A DNA stretch of 64,000 bases, from the NCBI GenBank assembly GCA_024167805.1, contig CP099988.1:1-64000 (forward strand). Reading direction: 5' to 3'. Position numbers and translations under genes: made by a program. Below are positions 1 through 9,189 of this stretch, piece by piece. The number at the start of each line of letters is the position of its first letter. Within the stretch, counting starts at the first letter, position 1. The notes under the pieces were generated by a model. It saw only the letters and a list, made by a program, of their open reading frames with translations, was not told the origin of the DNA and made no database searches. Source of the DNA: Methanobacterium sp. ERen5. Its GTDB lineage: Archaea; Methanobacteriota; Methanobacteria; Methanobacteriales; Methanobacteriaceae.

Positions 1-1128
1 ACCTGAACCTTTATTTGATTCTAGAATTGAATGGTCGTGAGCAGGTACTTGGTGAGTGTGTGCATTCACTGTATGGTCATGTGCTCCACCTGAGACTATG
101 TGATCACCTAATGTACTGTAAGGAGCAGCACCTGAATAGATTTTTGATAATGAACCTGATCCTCCTGCAGGAGTTACTTTTGCATCGTGTCTGTGTGCAC
201 CATCTGTACTTGTGCCTGGGCTTGTAGTTGCTGTATTTACTGCTGCTTTTGTACCTATATCTACATCGTGTTTGTGGATAGGCATTTCAGCTATACTTAA
301 GGTATGGTCTTTTTCTCCACCACTATCTCCACCATGTGCTCCTGTTGTGGCATCATCAGCAGCTAATAGGAATTTATTTTTTAATTGTTCCCATGTTCCT
401 CCAAAGAGGGTAGTAGGATTCGTATTTGTTACACTTAAATAAATAGAACCAACAGGATAAGGATTAATGGCTGTACCAGACCCTCCAGTGTTTACTTTGG
501 TTTGTAAATCGCTATCTAAATCTGTTTCATGAAGTGGAAACAAGTCTCCACCTTCTAGAGCTGAACGGTTAATTCCGAAGTCTCCAATACCATCCATTTT
601 TTTTGTTTGAATTGTAAATGTGATATTTTGTACAGTTACACTTCCAGAGGCTATAAGCTCTAAGTAAAACGAATCCTTTTCCATGTCACTATCAAGTATA
701 GTGAGTGCAGGGTCTGTTAAATCAATGTTTTGCAAGATAATATCATCTGCACTTGTCACAGGGTATTTATTCAGTACATTCATAGTCAAGTTAGTAAGTC
801 CAGTTCCTGTAATTTTTAATTGGCTAATCTGATCTAACATTTGCATGAATATTTCAGATTTAATTATACAACCCTGTCCATTTGAAAACTGTAATGTTCC
901 TCCATTATTTGTTCCACTCATATTTTGAAGAGTAAATTTACAGAAACGGGCTTTCTGTGGAGTTTCTAAATTATCCCATGCTTGAGATTTAAATCGTTCT
1001 GGAACTTTTATGTCCATTTTCCCTTTTAATAATCCTCCCATTAACAGGAAATTATTTATAGACTCAACAGGAAGTCCTTCAGCTCCTAATACAAAAGGGT
1101 CTTCATCTACATAATCTTCGTTTGTCAT
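1..1128 (-). CDS. Tail fibre / collar-type protein (3' end outside window)
   Basis: The minus-strand frame opens with ATG at 1128 and stays open to the window edge, giving about 376 residues without a stop. Near residues 215-245 it has the motif PVGSIYLSVTNTNP followed by LFGGTWEQL, the signature of phage tail-fibre/collar proteins that anchor receptor-binding domains. After it comes a His-rich, Gly-rich stretch with repeated H-x-H units (such as AHDHTVNAHTH), typical of metal-coordinating fibre shafts. It lies 4 bp after the 83-aa gene and ends the baseplate-fibre module as seen here. It is probably the host-recognition protein. The C-terminal tip is missing. Confidence 0.85.
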   Translation of the reverse strand, partial: MTNEDYVDEDPFVLGAEGLPVESINNFLLMGGLLKGKMDIKVPERFKSQAWDNLETPQKARFCKFTLQNMSGTNNGGTLQFSNGQGCIIKSEIFMQMLDQISQLKITGTGLTNLTMNVLNKYPVTSADDIILQNIDLTDPALTILDSDMEKDSFYLELIASGSVTVQNITFTIQTKKMDGIGDFGINRSALEGGDLFPLHETDLDSDLQTKVNTGGSGTAINPYPVGSIYLSVTNTNPTTLFGGTWEQLKNKFLLAADDATTGAHGGDSGGEKDHTLSIAEMPIHKHDVDIGTKAAVNTATTSPGTSTDGAHRHDAKVTPAGGSGSLSKIYSGAAPYSTLGDHIVSGGAHDHTVNAHTHQVPAHDHSILESNKGSG

Positions 1129-1132
1129 TTTA

Positions 1133-1384
1133 TTAATCACATCCATTTGTGCTATTCATTATTAATTGACTTGCTTTTTTACTAACTCCTCCACTCATAA
1201 CTAGAATTTCATATTCAGGTGATACTAGGACATATAATCCGTTTCCTTGACTTTCAATGTTTCCATCATTATCTATGTGTAGGTTTTGAATTAGTTCTGT
1301 AAAATCAATATCAACTTCACTAGAAGCATTTATGGCATCTTTAAATTTTTCAATATCAACTGACATGTTATGTAACTCCTCCAT
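1133..1384 (-). CDS. Small acidic protein of the tail-fibre module, unknown function
   Basis: 83 residues, acidic N-terminus with no membrane segment or recognised domain. It overlaps the end of the gpI-like gene by 17 bp and sits 4 bp before the fibre gene, so it is co-translated with tail genes. A short fibre-assembly or baseplate accessory role is inferred from position only. Confidence 0.6.
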   Translation of the reverse strand: MEELHNMSVDIEKFKDAINASSEVDIDFTELIQNLHIDNDGNIESQGNGLYVLVSPEYEILVMSGGVSKKASQLIMNSTNGCD

Positions 1385-1958
1385 TCTCGATAATGGCTAA
1401 TAATTCAGTTATGACCTCGTTGCTTGGATTGTTTTTAAAGTCCACATAGAATGTTTGTTCATAAATACTTCCTAGAGGATCTAATTTTGTGTATTTGTCA
1501 CTACAACGGTTGAAGGTGTTATGTTTATCAGATAAGTTAAATCCAGATGAATATCCTTCAACTGTTATGTCTTCAAGTTCTGTTTCGGATTCTGAGTGAT
1601 TATAATATTTACTTATGTGATTTAATACAAATTCAATCCCTGCTATTGTTTCAAGGTTGTAATAATAACTTATTACTGCTGCTCTCCATTTTGTATCATT
1701 CCATGAGGGATTTCTTTTGAGTCTCAGCTCTTGAGAAATGATATTTAGGTATGGTAATTCACAGGTGACTGGATCAATGTTTAATAATAAATTGTTGATT
1801 GTTTCCTGTGTATCATCAAAGGCTTTGCCAAAGAGATTGTATAAAAAGAAACCTACATCGGAAGGTGGATTTATCATATTGTTTTCTTGGTCAAAGAAAT
1901 CAACAAGTAGATCACCATAAAATAAGCTTTTATCAACAGAGTTTTCACCATAACTCAT
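1368..1958 (-). CDS. Baseplate/tail protein, P2 gpI-like
   Basis: 196 residues. The middle resembles the P2 gpI / DUF2313-type tail proteins: a short LPYLNIISQEL segment near residue 69, where the family has its 'LPxLAxxL' motif, followed by a helical region (WRAAVISYYYNLETIAGIEFVL) in the position of the family's helical repeat. Gene order (gpJ then gpI then fibre) is that of P2-like baseplates, where gpI links the baseplate wedge to the fibre. It overlaps the gpJ stop by 4 bp. Assignment rests mainly on synteny plus the weak motif. Confidence 0.6.
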   Translation of the reverse strand: MSYGENSVDKSLFYGDLLVDFFDQENNMINPPSDVGFFLYNLFGKAFDDTQETINNLLLNIDPVTCELPYLNIISQELRLKRNPSWNDTKWRAAVISYYYNLETIAGIEFVLNHISKYYNHSESETELEDITVEGYSSGFNLSDKHNTFNRCSDKYTKLDPLGSIYEQTFYVDFKNNPSNEVITELLAIIENGGVT

Positions 1959-3049
1959 GAAGGACCACCAGTTGTTATATTTAAATCATCTGTTATGGTT
2001 GCGTATTGGTCATTTAATAAATCAACATCTTGATAACCTGTTAAATAAGCATATAAAACACCATCTGTAGATTCACATAGATATTTAATACACATCTCTT
2101 TAAACAATCCACCAACAGATAATTTATTAACATAATTAGTAATACGGTTTTTAACAATGTTTATAACAGTTCCAGACACATGCCCGTCTTTTATAACTAG
2201 TGTAATTGATTTATCTGTGTCAATAACAGGGAATGGTTTAGCCTCTTCGATTATAACAGTGTTCCTTGTACGATACATTTTCTGTTGGAACAAATCTACA
2301 AGATCCTGTTTAACAACATCAGTGGTTGGCTTATAAACTAAGAGTTTAATGGACTGTTCTAGATTGTAACATGAAGCATCACTAACTAAAGTTTCTGCCA
2401 CCTCTTCAATCCATAAATCAGTACCCACTGATGGGTTACTTGCTCTCTGTCTTAATGAATCATCACTTTCATCATCTTTACCATCTGTAACATCTGATTC
2501 ATTTGTAACAGTCATGTCAATGTTCTGTTCTGTGAAAATGTTTATGATAGTTCCGGCTTTAACATTTCCAACTATTCCCATTTCTTGACACTGTATTTTA
2601 GCATATACAACAGTTTCACCTTTTGGAATAACCTTATCTTCAATTAAACTAAACAGAATTGCTTCATCGGTTCCAAATTCAGTTCCCGCATCAATTTTAA
2701 CATCAAACTGCAATGCTTCTGCTAAAGTAAATTTCAACATTGTTGTAGAATATTCTCCAGGGATCCTAAAAATACCATTTCGGGCAGTTAACCTTTCCAG
2801 AAACTCTCCCTTTGAACTATTTAGAAACGCTAATCGTATCAGTTCATCAGCAAAATTCTTTAAATCAAATTTTGATGTTGCAGCATAACAGAGTAGAAAA
2901 TAATTCATTGCACCTTCTGTGAAATCCGTAACTGTGTTTAAACCTTCATACTCTTGATTTACAATCCATTCCTTTAATTCGTCAATTTCTTCTGATAAAA
3001 GGTTTTCAGCCCCGTTAATATCTATGAAACGTTGTTCTTCGATAGGCAT
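1955..3049 (-). CDS. Baseplate assembly protein J-like
   Basis: 364 residues, the usual length for gpJ/XkdT-type baseplate wedge proteins. The N-terminal region has the characteristic pattern of acidic helices followed by FLERLTARNG near residue 83 and a beta-rich middle with KIDAGTEFGTD and AGTIINIF, as in baseplate J proteins where paired 'G-x-x-G-N' turns occur. It sits between gp25-like and gpI-like genes, the standard wedge order of contractile tails. Start ATG at 3049 follows the gp25 stop by 1 bp. Confidence 0.85.
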   Translation of the reverse strand: MPIEEQRFIDINGAENLLSEEIDELKEWIVNQEYEGLNTVTDFTEGAMNYFLLCYAATSKFDLKNFADELIRLAFLNSSKGEFLERLTARNGIFRIPGEYSTTMLKFTLAEALQFDVKIDAGTEFGTDEAILFSLIEDKVIPKGETVVYAKIQCQEMGIVGNVKAGTIINIFTEQNIDMTVTNESDVTDGKDDESDDSLRQRASNPSVGTDLWIEEVAETLVSDASCYNLEQSIKLLVYKPTTDVVKQDLVDLFQQKMYRTRNTVIIEEAKPFPVIDTDKSITLVIKDGHVSGTVINIVKNRITNYVNKLSVGGLFKEMCIKYLCESTDGVLYAYLTGYQDVDLLNDQYATITDDLNITTGGPS

Positions 3050-3050
3050 T

Positions 3051-3404
3051 TTAATTATTCACCTCGTCAATAAATTCTGTATCGTCATCAATCAGCCTGT
3101 AAGTATATTTGAATCTAACTCCATCGACATACTCTACATCACAACTAGCAACTCTAGGATCTTTCAAGACATTCATTTGGATTTCTGTTTTAATCCATTC
3201 GATTGTATTATCGGTTAATTCATCTCCAAACATATCTTTAAGTGTTGTTCCGTAATCATCACAATATTCAATATAAACATCAAGTTCTGTGAGTAGTCTG
3301 TTCTTTATTGCTTGTTGAACATTAGCAGGTCCAGATACAAGTGCAACTTGACCTTTACTATCTAATTTTCCCGTACTATCAAAATCAGTTCCAAAATCAA
3401 CCAT
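3051..3404 (-). CDS. Baseplate wedge protein, gp25/DUF2634-like
   Basis: About 117 residues from the ATG at 3404, chosen because a GGGGG ribosome-binding site lies about 8 nt upstream. An upstream in-frame start would overlap the previous gene. The sequence shows VQQAIKNRLLTELDVYIE, the conserved helix of gp25/XkdS-type wedge proteins, then a beta-rich C-terminus with VASCDVEYVDG. It acts as an inner wedge component of the baseplate and is directly followed by the gpJ-like gene. Confidence 0.78.
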   Translation of the reverse strand: MVDFGTDFDSTGKLDSKGQVALVSGPANVQQAIKNRLLTELDVYIEYCDDYGTTLKDMFGDELTDNTIEWIKTEIQMNVLKDPRVASCDVEYVDGVRFKYTYRLIDDDTEFIDEVNN

Positions 3405-3415
3405 TAAATGCCCCC

Positions 3416-4474
3416 TTATAGTGTTGCTACCGTGTTTTCTGACCCTGCAAACCATCTACTGCCTGCATGAGTACAATCATATATTTTGCCATTATATTTA
3501 TTGTAAAAATGACCTGCACTGTTGTGAATAATTTTAACTCCACTAACGCCTGCCCCTTTGCATAGGACATAAAAAGCCCATGCGAAAAATACACAGTTTC
3601 CACTTTTCATATTCCATCTTTTAGATAATACGGAAGTGTTTAATTGATTAACATTACCTCCTGGCCAATCCCAATAGTATTTATAACTAAAACCTCCAGA
3701 CCCATGAATTTGAAGATAATTATAAAGTGCTTGTATGGTTGCCGAATCTGTACTTTTCTTTAAACCATTTCCAACAGCCATAATTTTCTTTTCAATATCA
3801 CTACTTGCCGTGTAGTTAACAGCACTTGTTGATGTTGTAGATGTAGTCTTAGTTGTTTCAGTTGGGGGAGAATACTTATCTCCAGGAGGTTGTAATTTAT
3901 CATTAACCTTCATTGTGATTTGTTTCTGAGTTATCTCTACACTTTCAACAAAAACAATTGTACTTCTGCTCACAAGGGGTTTATCGAGTTGATGACAGTA
4001 CCCATCCATGATGTGGGGTAATGGAGGGATTTTAAGAGTCATATCCTTTTTTGGAAGTTTAGAATCATTATATTTTGATTTGACTTTTCCAAGTGCCGTT
4101 GCTTGTTTGGTTTTTAATGATGCTAATGTACTTGAGGTACTTGATTTTGAAGAACTAGATCCTGCTTCTAGATGTTTACTTGATCCATTTATTTTTTCAT
4201 AGCTTTGGACACCATCAAAGTCACTGTCACAATTAGTACAATTTATTTCTCCTTCAACTGCTGTTTTTCTTCCTTTAGCACCAATCGCTCTTAAAACTCC
4301 AAGTTTACCACAATTAGGACATACATTTTTCCAAACTTTTTTATAAGGTTTGTATGCTAATCTTTTAGGGCGTTGGATCCCTGGATACATGGTTACAGTG
4401 AGTGTGGTTTTATCATATTCCCAACTAACCCCTGTAAGAACTCTGAATCCTTTATATTGTATTATACTTGCCAT
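3416..4474 (-). CDS. Zinc-ribbon plus transglutaminase-like peptidase of the baseplate (pseudomurein peptidase candidate)
   Basis: About 352 residues from ATG at 4474 (GGAG ribosome-binding site 8 nt upstream). The N-terminal third has a four-Cys zinc ribbon (CPNCGKLG and CTNCDSD). A Ser/Thr-rich linker follows, then a C-terminal domain with the transglutaminase-like Cys-His-Asp triad: SGNCVFFAWAF, AGHFYNKYNG, IYDCTHAG. Methanobacteriales viruses psiM2 and psiM100 encode PeiP/PeiW, cysteine peptidases of this fold that cut the pseudomurein cross-bridge. Placement inside the baseplate operon, not beside the holin, suggests a virion-borne enzyme that opens the cell wall during entry. Pseudomurein-binding repeats are not visible here, so substrate is inferred. 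Confidence 0.7.
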   Translation of the reverse strand: MASIIQYKGFRVLTGVSWEYDKTTLTVTMYPGIQRPKRLAYKPYKKVWKNVCPNCGKLGVLRAIGAKGRKTAVEGEINCTNCDSDFDGVQSYEKINGSSKHLEAGSSSSKSSTSSTLASLKTKQATALGKVKSKYNDSKLPKKDMTLKIPPLPHIMDGYCHQLDKPLVSRSTIVFVESVEITQKQITMKVNDKLQPPGDKYSPPTETTKTTSTTSTSAVNYTASSDIEKKIMAVGNGLKKSTDSATIQALYNYLQIHGSGGFSYKYYWDWPGGNVNQLNTSVLSKRWNMKSGNCVFFAWAFYVLCKGAGVSGVKIIHNSAGHFYNKYNGKIYDCTHAGSRWFAGSENTVATL

Positions 4475-4536
4475 GATGGATTCTCCAGAATAGATTAACA
4501 TCAAATCAGCTAGAATTAAAAAAGAGAAATTAAAAA

Positions 4537-5574
4537 TTAAGCAACTACCATATCAACCATTTTATACAGTTTAATTGTTCCTGTAATTGTTGTATCTGTG
4601 TTGTTTGGTATAATTTTCAAGGAAGTGATATTATCTGTTGTATTTGACCATTGGGATCTGCTTGAAATTGTAAATGGGTTTAAAGAATCACTTCCAAATA
4701 TTCCACATTCCGTAAATGTAGCCCTATATTGACCACTTTTAGCATATAATGTTGTTTTAGATAAAATTCTAGAATTTCCATCTCGTTCATTGTTTCCTAA
4801 ATACATATAACCATAAATCCAACTATCTTTTGCGTTGTTATATGCTCGATTTACAACACTAATTCCATTAGAACTAACAGAATTTGGTTGTAATAGTAGA
4901 TGGCGTGACCCAACGGACATTTTAATATCACATTCAATGTAATATTCAATATCAGAATCCCCATTTAAATTGCTAAATGTTACCGAACTTTGTGCTGTTA
5001 TTGTTTTGATCTCAATTAATTTTGGGATCTTATATGTTCCACTTGCAAATCCTGCTCCTGCAGGACCTTGTGGTCCTGTGGCTCCATCTTCACCTTTAAA
5101 ATCTGTTGTATGTGATGAAAGATAATTATTAACAGCAGTTGTTACCATTGAAGTAAAGTCAGATATATAATTCGATATCCAAGCTTTAACACCATTATTA
5201 ACCTGATCTTGTGTAACCTCTCCCTCTTCTTCAGATTTATCAGGATATTCTGGTGTAGCATACTGAACATCAACTAGTTCCTCTTTGATAATGTTCTGTG
5301 GATCCAAGGTTCTATTATAGATAGGTTGGAAAAGCATATCCAAACCAGAATAATCAAAGTTAACCCATGCCTTCTGTTTATAATACTGTACACTCTGTAA
5401 ATCCTTCCCATTGTAAGTGTATCCTATTATACGAGCACTTATGCCACTTGCAACAAGTTTGTTAGAAATAATGTTGCTTAAATCTTCAACAGATATGTCA
5501 TCATAGGAATAGAGTTGTACTGATTTGTTGATGCTCTCAACAATAGCACTAATCTCTTTAGGATCCTGTATCAT
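4537..5574 (-). CDS. Tail fibre/tip-like protein with a short collagen-like stretch
   Basis: About 345 residues; ATG at 5574 has GAGGT 5 nt upstream. The N-terminal 150 residues are predicted mixed alpha/beta with no recognised domain. Near residue 160 comes a short collagen-like repeat (GEDGATGPQGPAGAG), typical of trimeric phage fibres. The C-terminal half is beta-rich and Ser/Thr/Asn-rich, fitting a receptor-binding or carbohydrate-binding head. It is placed between the hub gene and the peptidase gene, so it may be a central tail tip or side fibre. It overlaps the hub gene by 17 bp. Confidence 0.62.
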   Translation of the reverse strand: MIQDPKEISAIVESINKSVQLYSYDDISVEDLSNIISNKLVASGISARIIGYTYNGKDLQSVQYYKQKAWVNFDYSGLDMLFQPIYNRTLDPQNIIKEELVDVQYATPEYPDKSEEEGEVTQDQVNNGVKAWISNYISDFTSMVTTAVNNYLSSHTTDFKGEDGATGPQGPAGAGFASGTYKIPKLIEIKTITAQSSVTFSNLNGDSDIEYYIECDIKMSVGSRHLLLQPNSVSSNGISVVNRAYNNAKDSWIYGYMYLGNNERDGNSRILSKTTLYAKSGQYRATFTECGIFGSDSLNPFTISSRSQWSNTTDNITSLKIIPNNTDTTITGTIKLYKMVDMVVA

Positions 5575-6258
5575 CAAATACCTCTTGTATTCTTATATCT
5601 CCCCAAATAGCCTGTAACGTTTTATTTGTATATGAAGAAAGAACTTTTCCAGTATCATTGTCAATTAATTCATAACCGGTACGGACATCGTTATAATCTA
5701 AACTTGAACCGTAATCAAATGCTGATGTGAAAACATATCCCTTCATGGTCTGAGGGTACGGTTTAAAAGTTAAATTTGCATTATAATCTACATTAAAAAA
5801 GATAAGATTGTGTGCTTGTACATATTCAAGCCATATCAACTGATTTATAATACTTAAAACTGTTTTATCCTGAAAATCAAGAGTAATATATTTTCGAGTA
5901 GTTCCTTTAATATTCCATTTCAAAGAAGGAACTTCCTTAGAAAGTAATCTAACCATTGCACTGGCAGTTATGTCTTTCTTTTTAATGCTAACTTCTTTTA
6001 AAAGGTAATGTTTATAATCCAATGCTTCGTAACTGTAAAAATCACCTTTCTTATCAGTTTTCTTAAGAACCTGCCCCCAAATAATGGTTCACCTTCATTA
6101 ACAAGTTTAAGATGATAACCAGCATCAAGGTACAATGGACTTTTAAATGTTAAAAGCCCTGCTTTACTAGGTTCACTTTTATATTTCCAATCATCAAAAA
6201 TCGGAGCTGAATGAAAATGATTTGATTTAGCTTTATTATAATACAAATTAGCAGTCAT
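5558..6258 (-). CDS. Baseplate hub protein, XkdQ/gpD-like (frameshifted in a G run)
   Basis: Two minus-strand frames join into one protein of about 233 residues. The N-terminal part (from ATG at 6258, AAGGTGA upstream) includes DWKYKSEPSKAGLLTF and a KLVNEGEPLFGG turn; the C-terminal part has YEALDYKHYLLKEV and continues as a hub/late-control domain. This matches the arrangement of XkdQ/gpD hub proteins. The frame changes at the five-C (minus-strand G) run at 6074-6078; six would restore the frame, and the 701-bp length is one short of a multiple of three. Either a base is missing from the assembly or this is a -1 slippage site. It lies after the gene carrying a peptidoglycan-binding-like domain. 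Confidence 0.7.
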
Positions 6259-6271
6259 GAACAGTTCACCT

Positions 6272-7054
6272 TTATAAATTTTTAGAGTACTGTTGAAGTA
6301 GTATCTTTTTGTATGCAGCACTATGCTTACTTGTATTTAAATATCTGTTAAGAAGAATGAGTTTAGTTGCTTTATCAATCTTACCCGTAGGTTTTATTTT
6401 ATAATGGATCTGCCACTTCTTAGTTTCTCGAAGAGTATATTTACAGAAATTTCCATCAGTAGGATAAGAACCATAATACCCATCTTTTTTTAACTGTTTT
6501 TGCCAGGATATTACACAAGTAACTTTATTCGCACTACAATTGTAAACAGGTTTACAGTCCAATAAAGTCTTAAGGGATACAGGAAAAGAACTAACAGGAG
6601 TATTAGATTTTGTGGGTGTTGCAGCTTTCTTATAATTAAAAGTATTAAATTTTTTATACACTGGCTTAAAAGGTTCACTTTCAACAATAATCCATTTATA
6701 TTCCCTATAAGATTCAACTGGAAAAGATATACTAAATTCTTGAACCATTCCCATGAAAACCTTACCATTAAATCTGACTTTCACAGGGGTTTTCTTTGCT
6801 TTATTGACAACACTTTTTAAAACATTCTCATAACCAGATTCTGCTAATCTATCAGGTAAAATAGTTTTAAATGTTAATTTCTCACTCTTCTCACCAAGAT
6901 ATTTGGTATAGGTTTTCCCATTAGTCAGATCATCTGTAAGTTGATTAATTGTGCTCTCCCTATCTACACTTTTGTTGTAAGGTATAAAGTCTCCAAGAAG
7001 TTTGAATCCATCTATGTAAATTTCATGACCCGGGTTATTTGATTTAAGTTTCAT
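6272..7054 (-). CDS. Tail/baseplate protein with C-terminal wall-binding-like domain
   Basis: 260 residues. The N-terminal 130 residues (DRLAESGYENVLKSV region) resemble distal-tail or XkdP-type spacer proteins that link tape measure to hub. The C-terminal third looks like a PG-binding_1-type three-helix module: CVISWQKQLKKDGYY, then TLRETKKWQIHYKI and PTGKIDKATKLIL, with the family's 'TGxID..T' turn. In a pseudomurein-walled host this would have to bind a different polymer, which makes it notable. ATG at 7054 is preceded by GAGG. It follows the tape measure gene by 3 bp. Confidence 0.65.
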   Translation of the reverse strand: MKLKSNNPGHEIYIDGFKLLGDFIPYNKSVDRESTINQLTDDLTNGKTYTKYLGEKSEKLTFKTILPDRLAESGYENVLKSVVNKAKKTPVKVRFNGKVFMGMVQEFSISFPVESYREYKWIIVESEPFKPVYKKFNTFNYKKAATPTKSNTPVSSFPVSLKTLLDCKPVYNCSANKVTCVISWQKQLKKDGYYGSYPTDGNFCKYTLRETKKWQIHYKIKPTGKIDKATKLILLNRYLNTSKHSAAYKKILLQQYSKNL

Positions 7055-7057
7055 AGT

Positions 7058-9118
7058 TTAGGTCCTCATATTTTCTTGGTCATCGCCTTTTCCAATTAAA
7101 TCTAAAAGATAATCAATCTGGCTTTGTTCCGTAACAAGACCATTTATATTGATTGTATAATGGTTCTGTTCAGGATATTGGATTGTAGATAAATCTGCAC
7201 CACCTGCAGCATATCCTCCTGCAGAAGGACCCCCACTACTTGGAGCTCCTCCATTGTTAATTGAGTTCCATGCATCGCTTGCAGCCTTTGCTGCTCCTTG
7301 TAATGCATCAACAGCAGGTTTTACATAAGTATTATAAGCACTCATGAACCCACTCGTGAAGCTGTTCCAAGCATCCCTTATACTATTAATAAATCCATTT
7401 ATCTGTGATGCTCCATTGTTTATATACGATACAACAGTACCAAACCCACTTTTAAGAAGGTTGAATACTGATATAATCAAATATAATGGTGCTAATACAG
7501 GCATAAGTGCAATACTTACAAGTGGCCAATTAGCTTGTATCCAACCAACAACCATTGCTATTGAACTACCTAACCAACCAAACAAGTTAATTATCTGTTG
7601 AACAATATCAAACCCTCCTTCTTGTGGAGGGAATATATTATTCCATAATGATGTAATAAAATCAAACACAGGTTGTAAGAAATCTAATACTCCCTGCCAT
7701 GCAGCTTTCAGCCATTCGATAACAGCCTGAACCTGACTACTATTTATGAATGCATCCCATAATCTCATGACTCCTGCCTGAATGGCCTGAATCATTGTAG
7801 GGATATCTTTCCACCAACCAAAGTATTGACCAACTAGGTAAACAACAGCTGCAATTGCTAAAGCTGCTGCAATAAATGGTAATAATGGTGCAATGGCTGC
7901 CCATATTGCTGCAGCTGCACTCCAAAATGCTGCAGATACACCTGCCATTCCTGCTGTTGTAGGGACAGCAGCACCTGCAACACCCAAGAGCGAAGGGATC
8001 ATATTTAAAAATCCAATCAATGCAGCTGATGCAGCAGGTATAACTGTGGTCCACAGCACTACTCCAATTGAAAGTAAAGCAACAGCTAGAATTCCCGCAC
8101 CTATGGCCGTTTTAGCCCAGTCAGGTAAACCAGTTATAACTCCTGCTAAAGAAGTTAAAGCCCCTGTTGCTATACTGATTGCAGGTATAAGAAATGGAAG
8201 AACCATCTGACCAAATGCTGTTCCCAAACCTGCAATTTTTTGGTCAAATTTATCCTTTAATACATCATAACTTTCTTTTAATCCTTCGTTAGCTTCCTTT
8301 GCCTTATCTGTATCAATAGCATACTGTGATAAAAAGCTAGCTCTTTCATCAGGGGTCATTGATTCAAACAAAGAAACCATTTCATCTTTTGTCATCCCTG
8401 CCCGTTCGGCCATCTGATCTAATGATACTCCATTACTTGCATAGGCTTTCTCAGCCATTTTACCTGATGTGATACTCTTTGTAAACATTGATGATAGGGA
8501 TTCTGTTGCATCATTAGAACCAGTTTTTAAGTATGATAATTGAGCTGCTGTTTGTATAACTCCATCTGCAAGTTTTACATTAGTTACACCTGCCATTCCC
8601 ATAGCATTGTCAAGACCCCTTATGCTTCCTTTAGCTACACCAGTTTCACTATTTAAATTATTCATATCAGTACTGGCTACAGCAATTCCAGAGGGATCTA
8701 AATTGAAGTTAATACGCATAGCGTCCATTTGGTCATTAACAGAAGCCGCACTTGAAACAATAGAATCAATACCTGCAACTACTCCTCCCACTGCTATGGC
8801 CCCACCAATTAATCCAAGTACATTTGTTAAATCTGTAACTGATGATACTGCGTTAGATGAACTGCTTCCAACTTGATTTATATCATTTGCTGCTTCCTGT
8901 GCTCCCCCACCATCTACACCATCTAAACTTTCATCCAACTCTTCAACTTGTTCATTAGCACCATCTGCACTTTCATCTAAGTTATCAAGTCCTGATGTAT
9001 CTACTTCAGGAGCAATTGATTCATCTTGTAAAGTCGATAAGTCTTCTTTAAGTTGATCGAGTGATTCTCGATCGACAACGGTGTTGATATTGACATCAAT
9101 GTTTTGATCATCAGCCAT
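7058..9118 (-). CDS. Tape measure protein
   Basis: 686 residues from ATG at 9118 (TTAGGAG ribosome-binding site); earlier in-frame codons lack one. The N-terminus is acidic and helical. A middle portion is typical of TP901-type tape measures (SLSSMFTKSITSGKMAEKA, followed by a Met/Asp-rich MTKDEMVSLFESMTPDERA segment). From about residue 330 there are several long hydrophobic segments, including an Ala-rich pair (AAAIWAAIAPLLPFIAAALA). The C-terminus is Gly/Ser-rich. The length would set tail length. It lies between tail chaperones and the baseplate genes, though a plus-strand gene is inserted upstream. Confidence 0.88.
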   Translation of the reverse strand: MADDQNIDVNINTVVDRESLDQLKEDLSTLQDESIAPEVDTSGLDNLDESADGANEQVEELDESLDGVDGGGAQEAANDINQVGSSSSNAVSSVTDLTNVLGLIGGAIAVGGVVAGIDSIVSSAASVNDQMDAMRINFNLDPSGIAVASTDMNNLNSETGVAKGSIRGLDNAMGMAGVTNVKLADGVIQTAAQLSYLKTGSNDATESLSSMFTKSITSGKMAEKAYASNGVSLDQMAERAGMTKDEMVSLFESMTPDERASFLSQYAIDTDKAKEANEGLKESYDVLKDKFDQKIAGLGTAFGQMVLPFLIPAISIATGALTSLAGVITGLPDWAKTAIGAGILAVALLSIGVVLWTTVIPAASAALIGFLNMIPSLLGVAGAAVPTTAGMAGVSAAFWSAAAAIWAAIAPLLPFIAAALAIAAVVYLVGQYFGWWKDIPTMIQAIQAGVMRLWDAFINSSQVQAVIEWLKAAWQGVLDFLQPVFDFITSLWNNIFPPQEGGFDIVQQIINLFGWLGSSIAMVVGWIQANWPLVSIALMPVLAPLYLIISVFNLLKSGFGTVVSYINNGASQINGFINSIRDAWNSFTSGFMSAYNTYVKPAVDALQGAAKAASDAWNSINNGGAPSSGGPSAGGYAAGGADLSTIQYPEQNHYTININGLVTEQSQIDYLLDLIGKGDDQENMRT

Positions 9119-9189
9119 AAGCGAAGCTCCTAATTTTTTAGAAAAATTTAATAAAAAAATAGCCCTAATAATTATACAGGTGAGATGTG

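Noticed and set aside
15..442. Two plus-strand reading frames
   Set aside because: They run antisense to the tail-fibre gene, which continues without a stop and has a clear family motif.
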